From JAPOXR01 sp965199765 (lineage in GTDB: Bacteria; Pseudomonadota; Alphaproteobacteria; Rhodobacterales; Rhodobacteraceae), in NCBI GenBank assembly GCA_965199765.1, contig CBDATC010000001.1, forward strand, positions 248,001 through 312,000: a stretch of DNA of 64,000 nucleotides, given 5' to 3'. Below, in pieces: positions 1 through 9,867 of this stretch. The position numbers and the translations under genes are program-made. Each line of letters starts with the position of its first letter. The stretch's first letter is position 1. The notes beneath the pieces were generated by a model. It was not told where the DNA came from. It saw nothing but the letters and a program-made list of their open reading frames with translations, and did no database searches.

Positions 1-20
1 AAATTCGAAGGCAGAGTCGA

Positions 21-3000
21 CTAACCGTCTTCGGTTGCTTGCGGCAAAGCGTCAAAATCGATTTTTCCGATCAACGGAAATTCACTTTGCACCAATTCTG
101 CCTCCGTTTTGCGCAGTTCCAAGACCTTACGGTCTCGATCCTGCGCAATTCGGCGAATATCGCTGGCCGCGCCGCCAGTGCCGGCTGGAATCAAGCGTCC
201 GACAATCACGTTTTCCTTCAACCCGACCAAACGATCGCTCTTTCCCTTAACCGCCGCGTCCGTAAGCACGCGTGTTGTCTCTTGAAATGAAGCCGCTGAA
301 ATAAAGGACCGCGTTTGCAACGACGCCTTGGTTATGCCGAGCAACAAGGGCTCAGCCTGGGCTGGTTCACCGCCATCATTCAGAACCCGAGCATTCGCCT
401 CCTCGAACTCAAGCTTATCAACCTGGTCTCCTCTCAGCATGTTGGTATCGCCTGGAGCGGTTATCTCGACTTTCTGCAGCATTTGTCGGACAATCACCTC
501 AATGTGCTTGTCGTTTATCTTCACACCCTGCAGCCGATAGACATCCTGGACTTCCTGGATAAGGAATTCCGCCAGTTTCTCGACTCCCAGAGCCCTGAGC
601 AAATCCTGCGGCGCTGGATTTCCGTCAACGATGGGATCTCCTTTGCGGACAAAATCCCCATGTTGCACAAGAATGTGCCGTCTTTTCGGAACGAGATGCT
701 CTGCCCCTTTTATTCGGACCGAAACCTTTCGATTTTTCTCTCCGTCCTGTTCAATGCGAACTGTTCCGGCTGCCCCGGTTAGAATCGGTTCCGCCAGTTC
801 GTCACCCGCTATGACCGCATCGCCGGATTTAACGCGGAATGTTCTCCATGATGGAATTTCAACCGCCGCCGCTTCCGGCTGGATTGTGATTTCCCAATCT
901 CCTTCGCTGTCTTGCTCAAATGTCACGGTTCCGCTGCATTCAGCTTGGCAGCCTTCGGCGATCACATCTCCCGCTTGAACAAAATTTCCGTTTTTCACAA
1001 AGAATGCCGCTTCGCCGTCTGCCGCATCCTCGACCGGAGCCGGCCAGATCAGAACTTTTCGACGGCCTTTATATGCTCTCTTGAGCTCCACCGTTCCGTC
1101 AATTTCCGCAATGAACCTATCGACGATCGCTGTGTCGGCTTCGACTGACGCTCCGTCAACGAGCAGAAGTTTTTCCTGCTCGACCGGAATCAATTGTTCC
1201 GGCCCATCCATGACAATCGCTATCTTAGTCTTTGCCTTATATTCCTTCTCGAAGATGATTCTTCCTTCGACTTCGGCAAGAATGGCGTGATCAGCGGGTT
1301 TTCTGGCTTCAAACAGCTCTGCGACACGCGGCAAACCGCCGGTGATGTCCCTGGTCTTGGTAACTTCGCGCGGAACCCTTGCCAGAATATCGCCTTCTTT
1401 TACTTTTTGATGATCTTCGACGCTGAGAATGGTTCCTACAGAGAGCTGGTAAACGTACGGATAATTGTCTTGACCGCCGTTCGCATTCTCATCCGCTCCT
1501 TCTTCTCTGATGATTTGCAAAGAAGGTTTCCTTGCCAGCATCGAATCCAAAACGATACGCTGTTCTTTACCGGTGAGAGCATCAACATCAACACGGACCG
1601 TCACATCGTCAATGAGGTCCTGATGGGTGACCACCCCATCCGCTTCGGCGAAAATGGGCGTGGAATTCGGATCCCAGACAAAAAGCACATCGCCGCTCTT
1701 CACCTCTTGACCCGTTGCGACGCTGAGCTGTGCGCCGATCGGCAGTCTATAACGCGTGGAGCGTCCGGAACTGTCCTCAACATTCAGTTCAGCGTTTCGG
1801 CTAATGACAACCCTGTCTTTGGCTTGGTTTTCAATAATCCGAATATTTTCGAGCTGAATCACGCCATCATGCGATGAATTGACCGAGGATTGCTGCTGCT
1901 GCGCCTGAGCGATGCCGCCAATGTGGAATGTGCGCATTGTCAGCTGTGTCCCCGGTTCACCGATGGACTGAGCCGCGATAATGCCGACAGCCTCTCCGAT
2001 ATTCACCGGAGTTCCCCTCGCCAGGTCCCGTCCGTAACACTTGCAGCAGACGCCTTCTTTGGAGATGCAAGTCAGTGGCGAACGTATCTTGACGGATTGT
2101 ATGCCCGCATTCTCAATGGCTTCCGCGGCGCTCTCTTCAATGAGGTCTCCGGTCTTCACCAAATCTTCGCCGTTCACCGGATCCGTCAGATCCTCTGCGG
2201 CGACTCGGCCAAGCAACCGTTCGCTCAACGGCGCCACAATCACTCCATCACGCATCGAAGCGCGCACAGTTATCGCTTCTTTGGTTCCACAGTCCTGCTC
2301 GCGGACAATGCAGTCCTGCGCCACATCGACAAGACGGCGGGTCAGATATCCTGAATTTGAAGTCTTCAACGCTGTGTCGGTCAACCCCTTCCGCGCACCG
2401 TGAGTCGAATTGAAATATTCGAGCACATTCAGGCCTTCCTTGAAGTTGGCAATGATCGGCGTTTCAATGATCTCGCCTGACGGCTTGGCCATCAGGCCGC
2501 GCATTCCCGCAAGCTGCTTCATCTGCGCGGGCGAGCCTCGGGCCCCTGAATCAGACATCATGAAGACTGAATTCGGCTCGAGTTCGCGTCCAGCTTCGTC
2601 ATGCCGGACCGATGAAATTTCCGCCATCATCGCTTCAGCAACATTGTCCGAACATTCTGTCCATGCGTCGACGACCTTGTTATAACGCTCAAGCTGGGTC
2701 AGTGCGCCATGCCAGTGATCGTCTTCAAATCTTTTGACTTCTTTTCTCGCCTCTTCAACATACTTATCCTTGATAGCCGGAATCATCATGTCGTCTTTAC
2801 CGAATGAAATGCCCGCACTGCAGGCTTCTTGGAATCCCAGAGCCATTATCCGATCGCAGAAGATAACCGACTCCTTCTGACCACAATAGCGATATACCGC
2901 ATCAATGACTTCCTGGACTTCCTTCTTTCGCAGCAGCCGGTTCACAAGTGTGAAGGGTGTTCGCGCATTGAGAGGAAGCAACGAACCGATCATCATGCGC

Positions 3001-4757
3001 CCGGGTGTCGTGTCGAACACCCGATAAACTTCCAGCCCATTCTCATCGATCTGTTTTATTCGTCCGCGGACTTTAGCGTGCAGGTGCACCTTGCCAGCCA
3101 AAAGCGCGTGCTGAACCTCTTCAATCGAGCCAAAAGCACTCAGTCCGCCCGTTCCGTTCTGACCGGACCGGCCGCGGGTTTCGCCAACCATACCACTCCG
3201 CTCAAGGCTTAAATGATAGAGCCCGAGCACCATGTCTTGCGACGGAACAATGATGGGCGCGCCATTCGCGGGCGAAAGGACATTGTTCGTCGACATCATA
3301 AGAACCCGGGCTTCAAGCTGGGCTTCCAGCGACAACGGCACGTGCACAGCCATCTGGTCGCCGTCAAAATCAGCGTTGAAAGCCGAGCAGACCAAAGGAT
3401 GAAGTTGGATCGCTTTTCCCTCGATAAGAACCGGTTCAAACGCCTGAATCCCCAGCCTATGAAGCGTCGGAGCCCGGTTCAGCAGCACCGGGTGTTCGCG
3501 GATCACCGCTTCCAGAATGTCCCAAACCTCTTTCTCTTCTTTTTCGACAATCTTTTTTGAATGCTTGACTGTCGTCGAAATCTCCAGTTTTTCGAGCCGC
3601 GAATAGATGAACGGCTTGAACAGTTCCAAAGCCATCTTCTTGGGTATGCCGCACTGATGCAGCTTGAGATCCGGCCCTGACACAATCACTGATCGTCCGG
3701 AAAAATCCACCCGCTTTCCAAGAAGATTCTGCCTGAACCTGCCTTGTTTGCCTTTGAGCATGTCACTGAGCGACTTTAAGGGCCGCTTATTCACGCCGTT
3801 GATTGTGCGGCCGCGACGCCCGTTGTCAAAAAGCGCATCAACGGATTCCTGCAGCATCCGTTTCTCGTTACGCATGATGATGTCAGGGGCGTTGAGCTCC
3901 ATTAAGCGCTTAAGGCGGTTGTTGCGGTTAATGACCCGACGATACAGATCATTGAGATCGGAGGTTGCAAAGCGGCCACCGTCCAGCGGCACCAACGGTC
4001 GGAGATCGGGTGGGATAACTGGGATGACGGTCAAAATCATCCACTCTGGACGGTTGCCAGAATGCATAAAGCTGTCGATCAGTTTCAAACGCTTCGATAA
4101 CTGAGTCCGCTTTGTCTCCGATTTGGTGTCGGACAGATCCGCTCGGAGATCTTCCGCGGTTTCCTGCAGATTAATGTCCTGCAGGAGCTCGCGGATTGCC
4201 TCGGCGCCGATTCCAGCTCTAAAATTGTCCGCCCCGTATTCATCCTCGGCCTCGCGCACCTGTGCCTCGGTCAGCAGCTGCTTGGGACTAAATTCGGTCA
4301 GCCCCGGATCAGTCACAACGAATGATTCAAAATAGAGCACCCGTTCTAAATCCTTGAGCTTCATATCCAGCATCAAACCGATGCGGCTTGGCAACGACTT
4401 AAGAAACCAGATATGCGCGACCGGAGCCGCGAGCTCTATGTGCCCCATCCTCTCCCGTCGGGTCTTTGCCAAAGTCACTTCCACACCGCATTTTTCACAA
4501 GTCACGCCGCGGTATTTCATCCGTTTGTATTTCCCGCACAGGCACTCATAATCTTTCACCGGCCCCAATATGCGGGCGCAGAACAAACCGTCCCGCTCGG
4601 GTTTGAAGGTGCGGTAATTGATGGTTTCCGGCTTTTTGATTTCACCGTAGGACCAGGAAATGATCTTCTCGGGCGACGCCAGCGAAATTTTGATTTCATC
4701 GAAAGATTCCGGCATGAGAGACTTGCCGAATGCAGAATGAAGAACTTCTCGGTTCAT
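21..4757 (-). CDS. rpoC: DNA-directed RNA polymerase subunit beta'
   Basis: Catalytic beta' subunit of RNA polymerase, 1578 residues from the ATG at 4757. An in-frame extension of 21 residues is open upstream, but the family N-terminus MNREVL and an AAGG about 11 bases before this ATG favour it. Visible landmarks are the N-terminal zinc site (C72, C74, C87, C90), the active-site loop NADFDGDQM at residues 461-469 that binds the catalytic magnesium, and a second cysteine cluster (CCKCYG) before the trigger-loop region. The protein is longer than the roughly 1400 residues usual in Alphaproteobacteria. The excess lies in a C-terminal insertion of barrel-like repeats between the GGLPRVAELFEAR motif and the GNPAP motif (about 640-1320). 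It follows rpoB after 40 bases and is presumably co-transcribed. Confidence 0.99.
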   Translation of the reverse strand: MNREVLHSAFGKSLMPESFDEIKISLASPEKIISWSYGEIKKPETINYRTFKPERDGLFCARILGPVKDYECLCGKYKRMKYRGVTCEKCGVEVTLAKTRRERMGHIELAAPVAHIWFLKSLPSRIGLMLDMKLKDLERVLYFESFVVTDPGLTEFSPKQLLTEAQVREAEDEYGADNFRAGIGAEAIRELLQDINLQETAEDLRADLSDTKSETKRTQLSKRLKLIDSFMHSGNRPEWMILTVIPVIPPDLRPLVPLDGGRFATSDLNDLYRRVINRNNRLKRLMELNAPDIIMRNEKRMLQESVDALFDNGRRGRTINGVNKRPLKSLSDMLKGKQGRFRQNLLGKRVDFSGRSVIVSGPDLKLHQCGIPKKMALELFKPFIYSRLEKLEISTTVKHSKKIVEKEEKEVWDILEAVIREHPVLLNRAPTLHRLGIQAFEPVLIEGKAIQLHPLVCSAFNADFDGDQMAVHVPLSLEAQLEARVLMMSTNNVLSPANGAPIIVPSQDMVLGLYHLSLERSGMVGETRGRSGQNGTGGLSAFGSIEEVQHALLAGKVHLHAKVRGRIKQIDENGLEVYRVFDTTPGRMMIGSLLPLNARTPFTLVNRLLRKKEVQEVIDAVYRYCGQKESVIFCDRIMALGFQEACSAGISFGKDDMMIPAIKDKYVEEARKEVKRFEDDHWHGALTQLERYNKVVDAWTECSDNVAEAMMAEISSVRHDEAGRELEPNSVFMMSDSGARGSPAQMKQLAGMRGLMAKPSGEIIETPIIANFKEGLNVLEYFNSTHGARKGLTDTALKTSNSGYLTRRLVDVAQDCIVREQDCGTKEAITVRASMRDGVIVAPLSERLLGRVAAEDLTDPVNGEDLVKTGDLIEESAAEAIENAGIQSVKIRSPLTCISKEGVCCKCYGRDLARGTPVNIGEAVGIIAAQSIGEPGTQLTMRTFHIGGIAQAQQQQSSVNSSHDGVIQLENIRIIENQAKDRVVISRNAELNVEDSSGRSTRYRLPIGAQLSVATGQEVKSGDVLFVWDPNSTPIFAEADGVVTHQDLIDDVTVRVDVDALTGKEQRIVLDSMLARKPSLQIIREEGADENANGGQDNYPYVYQLSVGTILSVEDHQKVKEGDILARVPREVTKTRDITGGLPRVAELFEARKPADHAILAEVEGRIIFEKEYKAKTKIAIVMDGPEQLIPVEQEKLLLVDGASVEADTAIVDRFIAEIDGTVELKRAYKGRRKVLIWPAPVEDAADGEAAFFVKNGNFVQAGDVIAEGCQAECSGTVTFEQDSEGDWEITIQPEAAAVEIPSWRTFRVKSGDAVIAGDELAEPILTGAAGTVRIEQDGEKNRKVSVRIKGAEHLVPKRRHILVQHGDFVRKGDPIVDGNPAPQDLLRALGVEKLAEFLIQEVQDVYRLQGVKINDKHIEVIVRQMLQKVEITAPGDTNMLRGDQVDKLEFEEANARVLNDGGEPAQAEPLLLGITKASLQTRSFISAASFQETTRVLTDAAVKGKSDRLVGLKENVIVGRLIPAGTGGAASDIRRIAQDRDRKVLELRKTEAELVQSEFPLIGKIDFDALPQATEDG

Positions 4758-4797
4758 TGTGGACTTATACCTTATTCTGAATGCAACCGCCGAACGT

Positions 4798-7700
4798 TCA
4801 CACGTCGTCGTTTTGCACAAGCTCCATGTTCAGCGCCAATCCGCGCACTTCTTTTACCAAGACGTTGAAACTCTCGGGCACACCCGACTGAAACCGATCC
4901 TCGCCCTTTACGATTGATTCGTAGACCTTAGTCCTGCCTGTCACATCGTCGGCTTTCACCGTCAGCATTTCTTGCAGAGTGTAGGCGGCTCCGTAAGCTT
5001 CCAACGCCCAAACCTCCATTTCACCGAAACGCTGCCCGCCGAATTGTGCCTTGCCGCCGAGCGGCTGCTGGGTTACCAAACTGTACGGTCCTGTCGAACG
5101 CGCATGAATCTTGTCATCCACCAAGTGGTGCAGCTTCAGAAGATATTTCATGCCCACAGTTACTGGACGCGCAAATTTCTCGCCGGTCCGGCCATCATAC
5201 AAATTCGACTGCCCGGACTCGTGAAAGCCTGCTCTCTGCAAAGCTTCATTGACATCCTGTTCCTTTGCTCCATCGAATACCGGTGTTGCGATCGGCACAC
5301 CGTTCGCGACATTCTTGGCGGCTTCAACCAGCTGTTGATCGCTGAGATGCTTGATCTCTTCATCCCAGACCTCTTCGCCAAAGGCAGTCCGCATCGCGTT
5401 CCATAGGGGCTTCGAGTCTTCAGACTGTGAAAAAACTGCCAGCGAATCTGTTATTGATTTTCCCAGTCCGCGCGCAGCCCAGCCCATATGCGTCTCGAGG
5501 ATCTGTCCGACGTTCATGCGGGACGGCACGCCTAACGGATTCAGAACGATATCGACCGGTGTGCCGTCTTCAAGAAACGGCATGTCTTCCATTGGCACAA
5601 CTTTCGAAACGACTCCCTTATTGCCGTGCCGGCCTGCCATTTTATCGCCAGGCTGCAGCTTCCTCTTAACGGCGACAAACACCTTGACTTTGTTCATCAC
5701 ACCGGGCGGCAAGTCGTCTCCGCGTTTGATTTTCTCCACTTTGTCGAGAAACCGGCTCTCCATTGCCTTGTTTTGCGATTTGAACTGCTCGTGCAGAGCC
5801 TCGGCTGCTGTCGCAGCATCGTCGTCCTCAAGCGCGATCTGCCACCATCTTCCGCGAGCGAAGCGCTCCAGCACTTCTTCGGTGATTTCGGTGCAGCCTG
5901 CCATTCCCTTCGGGCCTTTGCTCGCTGTCTTTCCAATGAGCAGTTCTTTGAGCCGGCCATACACGCTGCGATCAAGAATGGCCTTTTCGTCATCGCGGTC
6001 GCGGATCAGCCGCATGATTTCTTCGCGCTCGATCTGTTCGGCCCGATCATCTTTTTCGATGCCGTGACGACCGAAAACACGCACTTCCACAACCGTGCCG
6101 AAATCTCCGGCGGGAACACGCAGAGAAGTATCGCGCACATCTGAAGCATTCTCGCCAAAGATCGCGCGAAGGAGCTTATCCTCCGCGGTCATTGGCGAAT
6201 CGCCCTTCGGCGTGATTTTCCCAACAAGGATATCGCCGGGTTTCACCTTGGCCCCGATATAGACGATGCCAGCCTCATCCAGATTGGTCAGCGCTTCTTC
6301 GCCAACATTCGGAATTTCCCGCGTGATCTCCTCTTGCCCCAGCTTGGTGTCTCGCGCATCGACTTCGAATTCATCAATATGAACCGATGTGAACACATCG
6401 TCCCGTGCAATGCGTTCCGAGATCAGCACCGAGTCTTCAAAATTGTATCCACTCCACGGCATGAAGGCTACGAGGACGTTGCGTCCAAGCGCCAGCTCTC
6501 CCAGATCGGTCGACGGACCGTCGGCAATCACTTCGTCGCGCTCGACCCTGTCGTTCACGTTGACCAGCGGGCGCTGATTTATGCAAGTGTTCTGATTGGA
6601 CCGCTGAAACTTACGCAGTCTGTAGATATCAACTCCCGACTCGCCTCGACCGAGGGCTTCCGTCACCCGGATAACGATTCGGGTTGCATCCACCTGATCG
6701 ACTATCCCTGCCCTGCGCGCGGTAATCGCCGCACCTGAATCGCGGGCAACCACGGCTTCAATTCCCGTGCCGACGAACGGTGCTTCCGCCCTTAGAAGCG
6801 GAACAGCCTGCCTCTGCATGTTGGATCCCATGAGTGCTCGGTTGGCGTCGTCATTCTCCAAAAACGGTATCAGCGATGCGGCCACCGAGACCAGCTGTTT
6901 CGGCGAGACATCGATCATGTCGACCTCTTCGCGCCGACTCATTTTGTATTCGCCCCTGCTGCGCGTTGACACTATGTCGTTGGCCAGCTTCCCGTCGGGA
7001 GTCATCTTGGCATTGGCCTGTGCGATCGTGTGATCCATTTCCTCGGTCGCTGAAATATAAACGACCTCGTCGGTGACCAGCCCGTTCTTGACCTTTCGGT
7101 ACGGCGATTCAATGAAGCCGTACTTATTGACCCGAGAGAATGTCGCAAGCGAGTTGATCAAACCGATATTCGGCCCCTCGGGAGTCTCGATCGGACAAAT
7201 CCGGCCATAATGGGTCGGGTGGACATCGCGGACTTCAAATCCGGCGCGTTCACGGGATAACCCGCCTGGCCCCAGCGCCGAAAGCCGCCGCTTGTGGGTA
7301 ACTTCCGACAACGGGTTTGTCTGGTCCATGAACTGCGAAAGCTGCGACGAACCAAAGAATTCGCGCACCACAGCCGCGGCCGGTTTGGAATTGATCAAAT
7401 CCTGAGGCATGACATTGCCGATCTCGACGGAGGCCATGCGTTCCTTGATTTGCCGCGCCATGCGCAACAGCCCTAGCCGGTACTGGTTTTCCATCAATTC
7501 GCCAACGGACCGAACACGGCGATTGCCCAAATGGTCGATATCGTCGACCTCGCCTTTTCCGTCGCGAATTTCCACCAAAGCCTTCACGCAGGAAACGATG
7601 TCATCATTGCCGAGAGTACGCACCGAATCTTCAACACCGAGCCGAAGACGCATATTCATCTTTACACGCCCTACGGCTGAAAGATCATAGCTGTCTTCAC

Positions 7701-9207
7701 TTCTAAAGAGCTGATCGAACAAGATTTCCGCCGCATCAAGCACGGGCGGATCGCCCGGTCGAAGCATCCTATAAATGTCCAGGAGCGCATCTTCGCGGGT
7801 TTGATTTTTGTCGGAGACAAGAGTGTTGCGGATGTACGGCCCGACATTCACCCCATCGATATCAAGCACTGGAATTTCTTTGATCCCTCGCTTGATCAGA
7901 TCAAAAAGTGTGCCGCCGACCAATTCAGCTCTTCCCTGTTCGGTTTCCTGCCAGACCGCGGTCAGCTCATCGCCGGCCTCCATCCAAACGAGTCCGGTCT
8001 GTTCGTCGATTATGTCCTCAGCCAAAAATCTGCCTTCAATTTGGTTGAAAGGAACTTCAATTTCGCTGCTCGCGTTATTCTTTTTCCACCTTCTGACCGC
8101 CGCCATCGACACTTTTTTCTGCTCTTGCCAAAGCACTTCGCCTGAGTCTGCGTCAACCAAATCAAACGCCGGCTTCGTGTTGACAAAGCGATCCGGGAAA
8201 AAGTTGGTTCGCCATCGGATTTGGTCTTTGTAAACAGAAAGCACTGGATATGCGACGATGCCCTGTTCGATCAGCTCATGCACCGTTCCACCAACCAATT
8301 CCTGGTCGCCTTCTTCGCTTTCCGCCCAAGTCGCGGTGAGCTGATCGCCCATTTTCGCTAACGTGCGACCAGTTTTTTCGTCGACGATGTCTTCGGCCAG
8401 AACTTTCCCATCGATCTGTTCCAAGCTCTCGCTGGAAAAAATCATCGCCTCGTCGTCGGCGTCATTGATCAAAGTGTACTGGACCGTGTCGTAGAATTTC
8501 GAAAGAATTTCCTCTTGGTTCAAACCCAATGCCAGCAGCAATGTCGTCACCGGCATTTTGCGCCGTCGGTCAATTCGGGTGTGAACAAAATCCTTGGCAT
8601 CGAATTCAAAATCAAGCCACGATCCCCGATAAGGAATAATCCGGCAATTGAACAACAGCTTACCGGAGGAGTGCGACTTTCCTTTGTCATGGTCAAAGAA
8701 CACGCCGGGCGAACGATGCATCTGCGAGACCACGACGCGTTCGGTTCCCTTTATGACAAAAGTTCCGTTCTCGGTCATAAGAGGAATCTCGCCCATGAAG
8801 ACGTCCTGCTCTTTTATGTCCTTAATGGTTCGCTGCTCGGTCTCTTCGTCCACATCAAAGGCGATGAGCTGCAGTTTGACCTTCAGCGGCGCCGCGTATG
8901 TCATATCCCGCTGCTGACAATCGTCCACATCGAATTTCGGCGGTTCGAGAACGTAGCTCTTGAATCCCAGTTGAGCGACGGCGTTGTAATCGGCGATCGG
9001 AAAGACCGACTGGAAAACCCCTTGCAGCCCGACCCCATCTTCCGGCGATTCGCCGCGCCCGGAATTCAGAAACAGATCATAGGAACTCCGCTGAACCTCA
9101 ATCAGGTTTGGCATGTCAATGACTTCGCGGATGCGTCCGAACTTTCGCCGGATGCGCTTTCGCCGCACTGCTGTGGATTCCCCGGCCGAATTGGTTTTCT
9201 GAGTCAT
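4798..9207 (-). CDS. rpoB: DNA-directed RNA polymerase subunit beta
   Basis: RNA polymerase beta subunit, 1469 residues from the ATG at 9207. An AGAGGA sits 8 bases before this start, and the N-terminus then reads into the family motif IREVIDMPNLIEVQ, so the 24-residue upstream extension is rejected. The rifampicin-pocket region (SQFMDQTNPLSE, HKRRLSALGPGGL), the conserved PSRMNVGQ region and the C-terminal GGQRFGEMEVWALEA are all present. The protein is longer than typical alphaproteobacterial RpoB. Residues about 262-325 and 389-451 are two copies of one module (consensus-like GR.LAEDI.DE.TG...GD.LTA.W.E and ELVGGT..LI..GI...PVL), so the lineage-specific insertion has been internally duplicated. 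Upstream is rplL, separated by about 200 bases with a strong stem-loop. Confidence 0.99.
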   Translation of the reverse strand: MTQKTNSAGESTAVRRKRIRRKFGRIREVIDMPNLIEVQRSSYDLFLNSGRGESPEDGVGLQGVFQSVFPIADYNAVAQLGFKSYVLEPPKFDVDDCQQRDMTYAAPLKVKLQLIAFDVDEETEQRTIKDIKEQDVFMGEIPLMTENGTFVIKGTERVVVSQMHRSPGVFFDHDKGKSHSSGKLLFNCRIIPYRGSWLDFEFDAKDFVHTRIDRRRKMPVTTLLLALGLNQEEILSKFYDTVQYTLINDADDEAMIFSSESLEQIDGKVLAEDIVDEKTGRTLAKMGDQLTATWAESEEGDQELVGGTVHELIEQGIVAYPVLSVYKDQIRWRTNFFPDRFVNTKPAFDLVDADSGEVLWQEQKKVSMAAVRRWKKNNASSEIEVPFNQIEGRFLAEDIIDEQTGLVWMEAGDELTAVWQETEQGRAELVGGTLFDLIKRGIKEIPVLDIDGVNVGPYIRNTLVSDKNQTREDALLDIYRMLRPGDPPVLDAAEILFDQLFRSEDSYDLSAVGRVKMNMRLRLGVEDSVRTLGNDDIVSCVKALVEIRDGKGEVDDIDHLGNRRVRSVGELMENQYRLGLLRMARQIKERMASVEIGNVMPQDLINSKPAAAVVREFFGSSQLSQFMDQTNPLSEVTHKRRLSALGPGGLSRERAGFEVRDVHPTHYGRICPIETPEGPNIGLINSLATFSRVNKYGFIESPYRKVKNGLVTDEVVYISATEEMDHTIAQANAKMTPDGKLANDIVSTRSRGEYKMSRREEVDMIDVSPKQLVSVAASLIPFLENDDANRALMGSNMQRQAVPLLRAEAPFVGTGIEAVVARDSGAAITARRAGIVDQVDATRIVIRVTEALGRGESGVDIYRLRKFQRSNQNTCINQRPLVNVNDRVERDEVIADGPSTDLGELALGRNVLVAFMPWSGYNFEDSVLISERIARDDVFTSVHIDEFEVDARDTKLGQEEITREIPNVGEEALTNLDEAGIVYIGAKVKPGDILVGKITPKGDSPMTAEDKLLRAIFGENASDVRDTSLRVPAGDFGTVVEVRVFGRHGIEKDDRAEQIEREEIMRLIRDRDDEKAILDRSVYGRLKELLIGKTASKGPKGMAGCTEITEEVLERFARGRWWQIALEDDDAATAAEALHEQFKSQNKAMESRFLDKVEKIKRGDDLPPGVMNKVKVFVAVKRKLQPGDKMAGRHGNKGVVSKVVPMEDMPFLEDGTPVDIVLNPLGVPSRMNVGQILETHMGWAARGLGKSITDSLAVFSQSEDSKPLWNAMRTAFGEEVWDEEIKHLSDQQLVEAAKNVANGVPIATPVFDGAKEQDVNEALQRAGFHESGQSNLYDGRTGEKFARPVTVGMKYLLKLHHLVDDKIHARSTGPYSLVTQQPLGGKAQFGGQRFGEMEVWALEAYGAAYTLQEMLTVKADDVTGRTKVYESIVKGEDRFQSGVPESFNVLVKEVRGLALNMELVQNDDV

Positions 9208-9366
9208 GCGTGAGATCCTCTGTCCAATCCATTCGCGGCGCGAACGGAGTTCTCTGCGGCGGGTGCGCATCGAGCGCATGAATTGATCAGGCAGGCACCC
9301 GCCCCAGGCCTGCCGTCAACCTCAAATCCCAAAGCCAACAGCAACGGGCTTTGGTCATAAATGATC

Positions 9367-9394
9367 ACTGGCCGAGTGACTTGCCTCGGCCAGT
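9367..9394 (-). promoter_or_regulatory. Stem-loop between rplL and rpoB
   Basis: Perfect 10-bp inverted repeat (ACTGGCCGAG / CTCGGCCAGT) with an 8-base loop, starting 16 bases after the rplL stop. No T-run follows on the minus strand, so it is not a classical terminator. In many bacteria an attenuator or RNase III site between rplL and rpoB lowers polymerase relative to L7/L12 expression. That role is inferred here from position. Confidence 0.6.
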
Positions 9395-9409
9395 CATCGT
9401 AAATTTAAG

Positions 9410-9793
9410 TCACTTCAGCTCGACAGTGGCTCCGAGAGATTCGAATTTCTTCTTGATCTCTTCGGCCTCCTCCTTTGAGGCAGCTTCTTTGATCGTCTTT
9501 CCGCCAGCTTCAACAAGCGCCTTCGATTCCTTCAGGCCTAGGCTCGTTAACGCTCTGACTTCCCGAATGACGGCGATTTTTTCCGCGCCGTGTTCGACAA
9601 GAATGACGTCAAACTCCGTCTGTTCTTCAACGGCATCTCCGCCAGCGTCATCACCGCCTGGACCGGCCATCATCACGGCTGCGCCCGCCGCCGGTTCAAT
9701 GCCGTATTCATCCTTCAGAATTTGTTTCAGCTGCTGTGCCTCGAGAAGCGTCAATCCGACGATCTGCTCGGCAAGATTTTTAAGGTCTGTCAT
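9410..9793 (-). CDS. rplL: 50S ribosomal protein L7/L12
   Basis: Ribosomal stalk protein of 127 residues that recruits translational GTPases. It has the family layout: an N-terminal dimerisation helix region (LAEQIVGLTLLEAQQL), an Ala/Gly-rich hinge around residues 36-55, and the C-terminal globular domain ending FESLGATVELK. An AGGA lies 8 bases before the ATG at 9793. An open frame extends far upstream into rplJ, but that part does not read as L7/L12 and overlaps rplJ out of frame, so the internal ATG is chosen. It lies 74 bases after rplJ and shares its leader. Confidence 0.98.
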   Translation of the reverse strand: MTDLKNLAEQIVGLTLLEAQQLKQILKDEYGIEPAAGAAVMMAGPGGDDAGGDAVEEQTEFDVILVEHGAEKIAVIREVRALTSLGLKESKALVEAGGKTIKEAASKEEAEEIKKKFESLGATVELK

Positions 9794-9867
9794 TTGGCTG
9801 TTCCTAACTCCACTTTGTGGCCCTGCGCGCCGTGTTTCCACACGGCCGATCGCTGCGCCGCCATCGG

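Noticed and set aside
315..9213. Many plus-strand frames of 60-230 codons opposite rpoB and rpoC
   Set aside because: All are antisense to two certain genes, and none shows a domain or ribosome site.
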